Below are positions 9,295 through 17,573 of a DNA stretch of 64,000 nucleotides, piece by piece; position 1 is the stretch's first letter; each line of letters begins with the position of its first letter. The position numbers and the translations under genes were made by a program. The DNA comes from Joyebacterum sp964521425 (GTDB taxonomy: Bacteria > Joyebacterota > Joyebacteria > Joyebacterales > Joyebacteraceae), in NCBI GenBank assembly GCA_964521425.1, contig CAZFRO010000005.1, forward strand, positions 1 to 64,000. Direction: 5' to 3'. Under the pieces are notes generated by a model. That model saw only the letters and a list, made by a program, of their open reading frames with translations, made no database searches and was not told the DNA's origin.

Positions 9295-11483
9295 TTGAGA
9301 AGCAGCATCTTCTTGCTCGACTCGATGTCCTCGGCGTTCATGCGGTAGAAGTAGACACCTGTGGCCATCTGCTTGCCGTCAGTGTCCTTACCGTCCCACA
9401 CGACGCTCTGCTCACCCTCAGGCTCGAGTCCATCCACGAGAGTCGTTACGAGCCGTCCCGCGACGTCGTAGATCTCGATCGTCACGTGACCGCCGCCCGC
9501 AGGAACCTCGTAGTGGATCGTGGTCTTCGGGTTGAACGGGTTTGGAACGTTCTGGCGAAGATCGTAGCTCGTCGGGATCTCATCCGGCACACCGGTGCCG
9601 TAATCCATCTTGAGAGCGAACGCCAGATCGATCGAGTGACCTGCCAGGGCGTGGTTCGGAGGATAGATGAGCTCCTGCCACGGACCCGGGTACGGCTCCA
9701 TGCCCCAGCCCCAGACCGCGTCGTCGTTCCAGTTGTCGAGTGTCGTCTTCCAACCGAAGAGGGCATCCACATCCATGGGCTGTGCCTGGACGTCGAGCCA
9801 GTAGATGATGTTGGAATCCGGCATGCCGACCTGATGGAACGCCTCTTCACGAGGAACAACGAACGAATAGAGCCAGCAGATCGTGTCAGCCGGGAACCAG
9901 TACTCCTCAGGCGGGTTCATCCAGCCTTCCAGTATCTGGTCCTGCCAGATGCTGGCCGTGAACTCGCCAGGAATGAAGTCGCGTACCCACAGGACCTCAC
10001 CAGGCATGCTGTAGCCGCCCACGGGGGCCGGGATGTCCTCGTGGATGCTGAGCGTGAACTTCACGCCGTAGGGATCTTCGCCGAACGGGATGTAGTCGTC
10101 GAGCCACGAGCCCCACACGTCGATATTCGTGAGTCGCCCCGGCTCCGTGCAGAGGAAGTCGTCGGCGAGAATATAGGGCTCGGTGCAGTTGATGTCGATT
10201 CCGGTCTCCCCGAGATCCGGCGTCTGGATCCACTTCCAGTCGTCAGGAGCTTCAAGGCTGACCTCGTAGTCCTCGACCTCACCGTCCACTGCCATACCTC
10301 CGTACGACAGCCCACCGGAGGAGCTCAGACGGAATCTGGCGAATGTCGTAGCTGCGGTGGCGCCCACGGGAACGTTGAAGTTCAACGTCGGGGCGGTGCC
10401 TGCAGCCACCCACACCGATGTGAGAATCTGGTCACCGAGCTCAGCCCAGCCTCCGTCACTGTTGAAGTCGACCCAGGCGTCGATGAACCCACCCATCCCC
10501 GACGACATCATGTCGATCTTCACGCCGGCGGTATTGCCAGGGATCATCGCGCCCACGAAAGTAACGCCATCCTCATCGGCCGTTCCGGCGATATCGTCGC
10601 CGGTAGCATTGAAGTTTGGCTGGCCGTTGAGTTCAGAGTCTATGAGCATACCCATCTGGAAACCTGGAACGATCGGATGGGCTGGTCCACCGCTCGCGGC
10701 GAAGGTTGGGTACGTCGGATCCGGAGCGTCACCACAGTCGAGCAGCGGCGGCTCCGCTTCACCGGCAATCACGAAAGCGAGATCGATCGACTCAGGGTAC
10801 CACGGATGCCCTTCGGGGTAGCGAAGCTCCCACCAGTCCGTGATGTTGGGTTCCTCTCCCTGACCCCATACAGCATCGTCATTCCAGTGGTCGACAGATG
10901 TCTTCCAGCCGAAGTAGGCATCGATATCATCGGGCCTTGCCTGTACGTCGAGCCAGTAGACGATCGGGTTCGCGGCTGAGCCCTGCTGGACGAAAGCCAG
11001 GTCCCCGATGATCGTGAAGTTGTACTGCCAGCAGACCGTGTCGCCGAGTGGAACATACATGTCGGGTGGGTTCAGCCAACCCTCCTGAAGACCCTCTTCC
11101 CAGATCCGCGGCTGAAACTCGCCCGGATTGAAGTCCATCATCCAAAGAAGCTCGCCCGGCATGCTGTAGCCGGTCGGGCTCTCATCGGCCGGGATGTCCG
11201 CGTGGATGCTCAGCGTGAAGCTGACGGCCGTCGGATCGCCGTACGGGAGGTAGTCCTGGTACCACGAGCCCCATACGTGGATGCCTTCTATGGGACCAGT
11301 CTCCGTGCAGAGGAAATCGTCGGCCAGAACGAATGGAAACGTCGCATTGACGTCCATTCCGGTCGGCTGCAGATCCGGGAGCTGGAGCCACTTGTATGGA
11401 TCGCCATCGTCCCAGTCCGCGCTCGCAAGTACTGAGAGCGCAAGAACAAGAACGGCGGCGAACACAAACGTTCTCCTTGCCAT
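9291..11483 (-). CDS. Secreted GEVED-domain protein with duplicated flanking modules and sorting domain
   Basis: The 730-residue product has a signal peptide (about 1-22, ending LASA). Two homologous modules of about 210 residues (about 25-235 and 415-640) share DDFLCTE...I.VWGSW..DY.P and FTLSIH.DIPA. They flank a GEVED domain (about 250-408, with DEDGV, AWVDFNSDGGW and the closing DGEVEDYEV). The final 80 residues are a canonical sorting tail (NVPNPFNPKTTIHYEVP, YDVAGRLVTTLV, WDGKDTDGKQ, TGVYFYRM, KKMLLLK). GEVED domains occur in large secreted and adhesive proteins; no enzyme site is visible. It has its own promoter (11620-11648), a leader of about 130 bases and a strong terminator. Confidence 0.82.
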   Translation of the reverse strand: MARRTFVFAAVLVLALSVLASADWDDGDPYKWLQLPDLQPTGMDVNATFPFVLADDFLCTETGPIEGIHVWGSWYQDYLPYGDPTAVSFTLSIHADIPADESPTGYSMPGELLWMMDFNPGEFQPRIWEEGLQEGWLNPPDMYVPLGDTVCWQYNFTIIGDLAFVQQGSAANPIVYWLDVQARPDDIDAYFGWKTSVDHWNDDAVWGQGEEPNITDWWELRYPEGHPWYPESIDLAFVIAGEAEPPLLDCGDAPDPTYPTFAASGGPAHPIVPGFQMGMLIDSELNGQPNFNATGDDIAGTADEDGVTFVGAMIPGNTAGVKIDMMSSGMGGFIDAWVDFNSDGGWAELGDQILTSVWVAAGTAPTLNFNVPVGATAATTFARFRLSSSGGLSYGGMAVDGEVEDYEVSLEAPDDWKWIQTPDLGETGIDINCTEPYILADDFLCTEPGRLTNIDVWGSWLDDYIPFGEDPYGVKFTLSIHEDIPAPVGGYSMPGEVLWVRDFIPGEFTASIWQDQILEGWMNPPEEYWFPADTICWLYSFVVPREEAFHQVGMPDSNIIYWLDVQAQPMDVDALFGWKTTLDNWNDDAVWGWGMEPYPGPWQELIYPPNHALAGHSIDLAFALKMDYGTGVPDEIPTSYDLRQNVPNPFNPKTTIHYEVPAGGGHVTIEIYDVAGRLVTTLVDGLEPEGEQSVVWDGKDTDGKQMATGVYFYRMNAEDIESSKKMLLLK

Positions 11484-11619
11484 GCCTTCTCCTCCTCACT
11501 GTTGAGCCGCCGTCGATTCCGCATGTCAGTCCCGGCTACGGCTCCCATACCGAACCGGCTGCGGACATCTGCGGCTGCGATTATCAATCACCTGCACAAC
11601 CGCGCTTATTGACGTCGGC

Positions 11620-11648
11620 ATTATACCTCAGGAAGGTCTAAACTGCAA
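11620..11648 (-). promoter_or_regulatory. Sigma70-type promoter of the GEVED gene
   Basis: On the minus strand TTGCAG (11648-11643), a 17-base spacer and a perfect TATAAT (11625-11620). The start codon is about 137 bases downstream. Confidence 0.6.
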
Positions 11649-11697
11649 GAATCACCATAAGGCCCGAAACAGGGCCTCTCTTGAGGGGGGCCGGACC

Positions 11698-11726
11698 TTG
11701 ACATCATCGCTCAGGCGGCCTACTCT
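11698..11726 (+). promoter_or_regulatory. Sigma70-type promoter of the OmpA-family gene
   Basis: A perfect TTGACA (11698-11703), a 17-base spacer and TACTCT (11721-11726) lie about 57 bases before the ATG at 11783. It diverges from the promoter at 11620-11648. Confidence 0.6.
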
Positions 11727-11782
11727 GCTCCAGGTCAATGACCGTTCAGCCTCACGCAATCCAGATGGAAGGAGCGAGAACA

Positions 11783-12454
11783 ATGAGAAGAGTCGTGGCA
11801 TTTGTTCTGATAGGCGCCCTCGCAGCCGGACTCCTGGGCTGCGCGGCGATGAGCAGAAGTGATATGGGTCTCCTGATCGGCGCGGGGACCGGTGCCCTTG
11901 TCGGCGGAGCGATAGGTGACGCATCCGGCAACACGGCCATCGGCGCCATCCTGGGCGCGGCCGTCGGCGGAGCAGCAGGTGCTGCCATCGGGAACTACAT
12001 GGACGACCAGGCCGCCGAGATCGAGGCGGACATTGAGGGAGCTACCGTCGAGCGGATCGGCGAGGGAATCAAGATCACGTTTGACTCAGGGCTTCTGTTC
12101 GACGTCGACAAGTTCGACCTGAGACCTGCGTCACAGGAGAACGTGACCGAACTCGCCAGAATCCTGAACAAGTATGAGGACACCGACATCCTGGTCGAGG
12201 GACACACCGACTCGGACGGCTCGGACGAGTACAACATGACGCTCTCGGAGCGGAGGGCGCGCTCGGTCTCCGTCTCCCTGGTCGAGAACGGAGTGAACGC
12301 GGCTCGCACGACGGCGGCATGGTACGGTGAGGGTCAGCCGGTGGATACGAACGACACTGCTGAAGGCAAGCAGGCCAATCGTCGGGTCGAGGTTGCGATC
12401 ATGGCGAACGATGATCTGAAGGCGGCCGCCGAGCGAGGAGCGCTGGGCAGCTAG
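11783..12454 (+). CDS. OmpA-family lipoprotein with glycine zipper
   Basis: The 223-residue product has a lipoprotein signal with lipobox LLGC (Cys about residue 20), a glycine-zipper segment (about 30-75, GxxxG repeats such as GAGTGALVGGAIGD) and a C-terminal OmpA/Pal/MotB peptidoglycan-binding domain (about 95-210, with EGHTDSDGSDEYN and the closing NRRVEVAI). This combination is typical of YiaD-like outer-membrane lipoproteins that link the outer membrane to peptidoglycan. ATG at 11783 is chosen because GGAAGGAG precedes it and the signal peptide starts there; an upstream in-frame start at 11738 would add 15 polar residues. It converges on the C25 protease gene. Confidence 0.88.
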   Translation: MRRVVAFVLIGALAAGLLGCAAMSRSDMGLLIGAGTGALVGGAIGDASGNTAIGAILGAAVGGAAGAAIGNYMDDQAAEIEADIEGATVERIGEGIKITFDSGLLFDVDKFDLRPASQENVTELARILNKYEDTDILVEGHTDSDGSDEYNMTLSERRARSVSVSLVENGVNAARTTAAWYGEGQPVDTNDTAEGKQANRRVEVAIMANDDLKAAAERGALGS

Positions 12455-12535
12455 TCCGGGCAGGATTTTCGGGAATGCTCAGCAGGTGGCGTGACCGGCT
12501 CACACGACCGAGCAGGTGTCGAGGATAGCGCTGCG

Positions 12536-14791
12536 CTATCTGCTGAGCAGGAGCATCTTCTTCGTCTCGCTTACGGCAGCGGCCTCAAGACGATAGAAGT
12601 AGACGCCGGCCGCGAGTTCGGCGCCCGAAGGACCGCATCCGTCCCACGTGGCCACGTTCAACCCTGCGACGCACGCATCGTCCAGTATCGTACGGACCTT
12701 CCGGCCACTGACATTGAAGATGTCAATGCGCGCGTGGCCCTCCTCAGGCATAGAGAATGTAATCGTGCTCGAGACCCTGAACGGATTCGGGTAGTTCTGG
12801 TTGAGTGCGAACACGTATGTCGTGTCACCCGAGGACGTGCCCTCTCCCACCGTCACGCTCTCAATGTGCGGAGTGCAGTTGAATTCCGTCAGAGTCAGCG
12901 TTACGACACCGCTGTCGGGCAGACTCCCGACGATCTCTATCACTGCCTCTCCGAATGCATCGGCGATCGCGCATCCCAGAAAAGACCCACTGTCACTCAG
13001 AGCCGCCCTGACTGAGGGCTCCGTGAACACGGTGAAGGAGGTCGACCCCTCTTCGATGTGCCCATCGTGGCTCGCCGCCAGTGCCGTGGGAGTGTTGCTT
13101 CGAACCGTAAGCGCCGGATCGCCGAAGATGTGCCAGTGGTTGAACTCGTCCGCGCCGTCGTGCCCGTACTCGTCCATCATCTTGCTCGAGCCGTTGAAGC
13201 AGAGCCCCCCGAGAGTCTGCATCTCTTCAGATACGAGCAGGTGCGCTATCTCGAGCTGTGCGCTGATCGGCGGCACCCAGCTCATGCTGATCGTTGATGC
13301 GTAGACCCCGACCCCACCGGTAGGTTCGTCCCCGTTCGTCGCCCGTTGCCAGACCTCAGCGAAACAGGTCTTGTCCGTGTACTGACCGGTCACGCAGGCC
13401 GTGCTTATGACCCACGGCAGCATGTTGTCATTCACGAGCCCGTTGACATCACCATTGATGTAGGTCCCAGTGCTCCACCCCATCGTGTTGCCGTGGCCTA
13501 AGTAGTTGACGAGACTCCTCCCCTCGTTCAGCGCGGCGCTGATCTCAGCAGAGGTCACTCCGGGATCGTAGAACTGATCGACATAGGTGTAGGTGTATCC
13601 GAGAAGCGTCTCGCGGATGGCCTCGATGAACTCGTAGTCTGGTGATCCACTGCCGCCATCCTGATCCGAGGCGATCCCTGTTGCCTTGTGATACCAGTCG
13701 GCGCCCGGCTCGGGATCGCGCTCATACTCTATCGTCCTCTCCACCTGTGTCGCGACCTGATCGAGCGTCTCTGCGGAGAAGCGACCGACGAAGATCTCCG
13801 GGTAGTTGTCGCTTCCAGCCAGAAGGGAATACACCGGGTCGGCTGACTGGGTTCCATCAACGGGATACGGCATCTGCTCATCGTCGCCGACGAGAAGCAC
13901 GTACGCGATGCCGTCGGTGTCGTAGGCGTTCTGGATGTAGCTCTTGATGTCGTCGGCCGTTGAGCCGACCGTCGAGAGGCCCACGAGCGTCGTCGGCACG
14001 CCGATCTGGTTCCGCCAATCGGCCAGTGGGCGCGTGGTCTCGATGAAGGCATCGTTCGCGATGATCAGCATCGGCCCGCTCTCGGCCAGCGGCGTGTACC
14101 TGCCGGCAATCGAGCGGTAGTTCAGATAGCGGCTCCCATAGAGCCGTTCGAACTCCGCCACGCGTGCGCCGGGACGCTTCTTCAGAACATTCACACTACC
14201 CGTACCCTCGACAGATACCTCAACCGTGATCGAGGTGTAGACTCGGAGGGTGTGCGTCCGGGCGTTGTACTGGAACGGGTTCAGCTCAAGGACGACGCCG
14301 CGCGTGTCCCGCATGATGAACGGATCACCAAGTCCGGCGATCTCCGCAGGAAACCACGCATCCTGCTCGTAGACGGTCCCGAACGTGTACGGGACCGAGT
14401 CCGGATCGACGTTCCTCTTGATCGCTCCTTTGGAGGGAACGACATCTATGCGGTCGAAGTCGCGGAAGGTGGCATCGATGACCCGGATGCCCATCTGCGC
14501 GTCGTCGGGAATGACGATCGACTGTCTCACGATCGGGAGTTCCGGAAGTCCCTGCTCGAGCAGTCGGGCGGCGCCGTTCAAGGCCACCGAGAAGAGAAGC
14601 CTCCCGTCGATGTCGACAGGCTCAGTCGTGAAGCTCCCGACATCGAGTCGCAGGGTTGTGCTCTCGAGGTTCGATGCGAGAAGCGTGAGTTCGGTGGGCG
14701 CGGCGCCTGGGGCAAGCTCGATACGCTCGGCAGCCGTGCTCGTGGCTGCGAGGGTGACGGGTATGAGCAGGATGGCAATGAGTGGTCTCAA
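12536..14791 (-). CDS. Gingipain-like cysteine protease (peptidase family C25) with sorting domain
   Basis: The 751-residue product has a signal peptide (RPLIAILLIPVTLAATSTAA), a prodomain-like N-terminal part (about 25-240) and a C25 caspase-fold catalytic domain (about 250-590). The catalytic His is in NYLGHGNTMGW (about H433) and the Cys in STACVTGQY (about C466). The tail is a sorting domain (NYPNPFRVSSTITF, FNVSGRKVRTIL, AAGVYFYRL, KKMLLLSR). The likely start is TTG at 14791, directly after AAGGAGG and 6 bases; longer upstream reading would place Arg-rich sequence before the signal peptide. Family members are extracellular proteases, and some process other sorting-domain proteins. Its promoter is at 14810-14838, which implies a very short leader. 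Confidence 0.9.
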   Translation of the reverse strand: MRPLIAILLIPVTLAATSTAAERIELAPGAAPTELTLLASNLESTTLRLDVGSFTTEPVDIDGRLLFSVALNGAARLLEQGLPELPIVRQSIVIPDDAQMGIRVIDATFRDFDRIDVVPSKGAIKRNVDPDSVPYTFGTVYEQDAWFPAEIAGLGDPFIMRDTRGVVLELNPFQYNARTHTLRVYTSITVEVSVEGTGSVNVLKKRPGARVAEFERLYGSRYLNYRSIAGRYTPLAESGPMLIIANDAFIETTRPLADWRNQIGVPTTLVGLSTVGSTADDIKSYIQNAYDTDGIAYVLLVGDDEQMPYPVDGTQSADPVYSLLAGSDNYPEIFVGRFSAETLDQVATQVERTIEYERDPEPGADWYHKATGIASDQDGGSGSPDYEFIEAIRETLLGYTYTYVDQFYDPGVTSAEISAALNEGRSLVNYLGHGNTMGWSTGTYINGDVNGLVNDNMLPWVISTACVTGQYTDKTCFAEVWQRATNGDEPTGGVGVYASTISMSWVPPISAQLEIAHLLVSEEMQTLGGLCFNGSSKMMDEYGHDGADEFNHWHIFGDPALTVRSNTPTALAASHDGHIEEGSTSFTVFTEPSVRAALSDSGSFLGCAIADAFGEAVIEIVGSLPDSGVVTLTLTEFNCTPHIESVTVGEGTSSGDTTYVFALNQNYPNPFRVSSTITFSMPEEGHARIDIFNVSGRKVRTILDDACVAGLNVATWDGCGPSGAELAAGVYFYRLEAAAVSETKKMLLLSR

Positions 14792-14809
14792 AGATTCCTC
14801 CTTGCGGCC

Positions 14810-14838
14810 ATTATAGCACGAAGCCGGTGTCATCCGAA
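14810..14838 (-). promoter_or_regulatory. Promoter of the C25 protease gene
   Basis: On the minus strand TTCGGA, a 17-base spacer and TATAAT (14815-14810). Transcription would begin only a few bases before the AAGGAGG of the TTG start at 14791. The -35 match is weak, the -10 perfect. Confidence 0.42.
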
Positions 14839-14856
14839 GACCGCAGAAAGGAGCCG

Positions 14857-16170
14857 CTACTTCATCCGCAGCGACGTGAGGAACTCGACATGGTCCGAGT
14901 AGGGTCCGTTCATCCAGAGAAGACCCGGTCCATCGGGCCCATGGTTCTCGGGCACGACAGGCTGGACGTTGTTCCAGCGCGAGTTCGAGGTGATCGCATC
15001 GACGTTCCACGTCTCGCCACGATCGGGCGTTACCCAGCGCTCTATCTCAAAGATGCCGTCGATCTCACGCGACAGATAGACGATCGATGGATCGCTGTGA
15101 TCGAGGGCGATGCCCCCTGACAGATGTACATCCATGTTGCGACTGCCCGGGCGACCGGAGGCGAACCAGCCGCCTGCGTGCGTTAGTTCGCGGTTCTCCC
15201 ACGCCACCCCATTCCACCGGGCGTACCAGTAGACATGATCCTCATCCGAAGGGAATGTCGCATAGACGATGACCGGATTCCCATCTGCGCCGTCCGCCAC
15301 GTCCCATACACGCGCGGGCACACCGGTGGTTGATGCGTCGTAGACACGATCACAGGCACTCGGAGCGAACGGCAGCGCATCCATGTCTGCGATATCGGTT
15401 CCATCGGCCCGAACGACGCTTCCGGACTCGTACCGCGCGTAGTAAATGCCTCCACCTCCAGGATCGTCGGCAAGTCCGGACGTCATCGCGAAGTGGATCC
15501 TGCTCACGCCGTCCGATGTCACCTTGACGTGGGGATGCGCTCCCTCCTCGTGGATGAAGCGAGCAGGCTCCGTCCATTTCACCCTGTCATCCGAGACTCT
15601 GAAATACGTCGCGAACCCGACTCCCCTCCAGAAGACGTAGAGTCTGTCGCCCTCATCCGAAAGCTGCACGGGTGCTGCATAGCTGTAGCCGAGGCTACCG
15701 CCTGCATGTGGCCCGACATCCGACTCGGCCCCCCAGACACTGATATCCTCGCGCCTCGAGGCGGTCCTGTACAGAAGCCACCTTCCGCGGAAGCCGGACA
15801 TGAAGATGGCGAGCCTGTCGTCGGAGCGCATCAGAAGCGCGGGGACAGCGCGATCGTCTGCCTGATACTCTGCGCGCAGCGTCTTCTTCACCCTCTCCCC
15901 GGTGTCGTGATCGAAGGACAGAACCCTCAGGTCACCGATCGAGTTGACCCACGTGACGTAGGTCCGCCTGTGTTCGCCCTCGTGATAGAGGGCCGTCGGG
16001 CCGCCGAACCCGGACCATGCGCCATCGGGAGTCACCGTGAAGCCCGCCTCGCCGGGAAGCCCCAGATCGCGATCCAGCCCCACACCCTCATGTTTAGATT
16101 GCGACGCGCAGCCTGCCAGGAGCGCCACGGCGCACACGGCCATCACGGCCACTAACCCCCGTCTCATCAT
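14857..16170 (-). CDS. BNR/sialidase-fold-like lipoprotein
   Basis: The 437-residue product begins MMRRGLV with a lipobox LLAGC (Cys about 21), so it is probably membrane-anchored. Residues about 40-430 show repeated strand motifs such as LYVFWRGVGF, DRVKWTEPARF and GETWNVDAIT that suggest a six-bladed sialidase-like propeller. There is no sorting tail. The start ATG overlaps the stop of the upstream arylsulfotransferase-like gene (ATGATGA around 16165-16170), which indicates translational coupling. Substrate unknown; no sialidase Arg triad was identified. Confidence 0.75.
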   Translation of the reverse strand: MMRRGLVAVMAVCAVALLAGCASQSKHEGVGLDRDLGLPGEAGFTVTPDGAWSGFGGPTALYHEGEHRRTYVTWVNSIGDLRVLSFDHDTGERVKKTLRAEYQADDRAVPALLMRSDDRLAIFMSGFRGRWLLYRTASRREDISVWGAESDVGPHAGGSLGYSYAAPVQLSDEGDRLYVFWRGVGFATYFRVSDDRVKWTEPARFIHEEGAHPHVKVTSDGVSRIHFAMTSGLADDPGGGGIYYARYESGSVVRADGTDIADMDALPFAPSACDRVYDASTTGVPARVWDVADGADGNPVIVYATFPSDEDHVYWYARWNGVAWENRELTHAGGWFASGRPGSRNMDVHLSGGIALDHSDPSIVYLSREIDGIFEIERWVTPDRGETWNVDAITSNSRWNNVQPVVPENHGPDGPGLLWMNGPYSDHVEFLTSLRMK

Positions 16171-17531
16171 CGCCTCTTCCCGAGCCACGTCTCGACATAG
16201 TCCGGCTCGACCCGGACCATCTCGAAGATGCTCGATATGAACTCGCTCTTGTCTCCGACCTGCGCCGTGTTGATGTACTTCCACACTATCGTCATCTCCG
16301 GCGACAGCTCGAACGCCTTCCCCCGATCGGACTCCGTAATGAGGATGTTGCCGTTCGGCAGATACTGGTTGGAACCGCACTCGCGCGAGAAGAAGTCATT
16401 GGGCTCCTCCCCCTTGTAGATCCACGATGTCTCGAGCGAGCCCGGATCGAACGCTATCACCCGTGAGAACCCATGGTAGCCGCGATTGTCGAACAACATC
16501 ATGTTCCCGTCCGGGAGGATCGTCGGCTGATGCTGCGCCTCCCACGTTCCCTTGAGTGCCCAGACGACGCGCTCCGTCCCCATGTCCACGACGGCCAGGA
16601 GACCGAGCTCCCTCAGACTGATGAGGGCGTTTCCCTCATTGAACCCCGGGACGCGCCCCTCGAGCGTGGCGTCCAGGATCTCGATCGTGTTCGTATGGAA
16701 GATATCACCCCGGTCGGCCATCCCCGCGATCGCCTCGGCGTAGGGTGAGTTCTCAAACGCCTCAAGCACCGAGAAGCTGTGAATCTCATTCCCTTCGGAG
16801 TCCAGGAGCGTAATGAAGTCCTCGAGTATGGGGTGCTCTTCGCTGATCCTCGGGATCATGTGGGCTTTGCGTGTCAGCGTGTAGATGCGGCCGTCGTCCA
16901 TCACCTCAAGATCGTGGTGCGCAGCATTGAAGTTCGCCCAGAGGATCTTCGAACGATGGTCGACCTTGATGATCCCGACGCCCTCGAAGATGGCAATCAC
17001 GTCCCCGTTCGGAAAGAGATGCGCCCGTCGCCAGTAGCCGACCGACTTGTTGTTCTTCGGAAGCGCATCCCCCGGGAAGCGATCCCAGGCGTCGATGAAC
17101 CTGCACTCCCACTTGTGGATCTTGGTCCCACGCATGTCCATGAGAAGGGCGCCCGGAAGATGCCCGGCCGTGTAGAAGTTGTAGCCGTCCAGAGCCAGCT
17201 TCCTGTCGTAGACGGTGACGCCGTCATTCGAGGGTGGCGCAGTGGAGCCCGTCAGGTAGCCGGTCGAGAGCAGCCGTTCGATCTCGCGGTGCTGCTCTTC
17301 GGTGACGCCCGTCTCCTCATCGAGAGAGAGTTCCCGCCAGCCGCCCTCGTGCCAGCGGCCGCCCGGATCTCCCCAGTACTTCTCTTCCTCAGCCGTGCGT
17401 GCCTCGGCCTTGCGCGCGGGCGGTTCATCACCGCCTCCGCACCCTGTGCACGCACCTAGCGCCAAAGCAAGAAGCACCGCCAGAACCGCGGTCGTACCGA
17501 TCCATCTTGGGGCACAGGCTGTGATCGTCAT
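16167..17531 (-). CDS. Arylsulfotransferase (ASST)-like lipoprotein
   Basis: The 454-residue product has a signal with lipobox LGAC (Cys about 28) and a propeller-like body with the repeated ASST-type pattern: HLPGALLMDMRGTKIHKW, HLFPNGDVIAIFEG, HHDLEVMDDGRIYTLT, QHQPTILPDGNMMLFDN and NQYLPNGNILITESDRGKAFEL. This matches the arylsulfotransferase family that transfers sulfate between phenols, and its relatives of unknown activity. It is followed by the BNR lipoprotein with overlapping codons and preceded at 43 bases by the GT39 gene, so the three form an operon. Whether it is an active sulfotransferase cannot be told from the motifs visible. Confidence 0.78.
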   Translation of the reverse strand: MTITACAPRWIGTTAVLAVLLALALGACTGCGGGDEPPARKAEARTAEEEKYWGDPGGRWHEGGWRELSLDEETGVTEEQHREIERLLSTGYLTGSTAPPSNDGVTVYDRKLALDGYNFYTAGHLPGALLMDMRGTKIHKWECRFIDAWDRFPGDALPKNNKSVGYWRRAHLFPNGDVIAIFEGVGIIKVDHRSKILWANFNAAHHDLEVMDDGRIYTLTRKAHMIPRISEEHPILEDFITLLDSEGNEIHSFSVLEAFENSPYAEAIAGMADRGDIFHTNTIEILDATLEGRVPGFNEGNALISLRELGLLAVVDMGTERVVWALKGTWEAQHQPTILPDGNMMLFDNRGYHGFSRVIAFDPGSLETSWIYKGEEPNDFFSRECGSNQYLPNGNILITESDRGKAFELSPEMTIVWKYINTAQVGDKSEFISSIFEMVRVEPDYVETWLGKRR

Positions 17532-17573
17532 CGTCCTCTCAAGCTCAGAAGGTCCGCCGGCAACGCCGTAGGA

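Noticed and set aside
9486..10979. 497-residue open frame antisense to the GEVED gene
   Set aside because: High GC creates long antisense frames; the real gene has signal peptide, domains, promoter and terminator.
11661..11676. GGCCC/GGGCC hairpin
   Set aside because: Only 5 bp, located between divergent promoters; no reason to call a terminator.
12478..12548. Inverted GCTCAGCAG/CTGCTGAGC pair at the end of the ompA-like gene
   Set aside because: 53-base loop and overlap with the C25 stop region; too weak to call a terminator.
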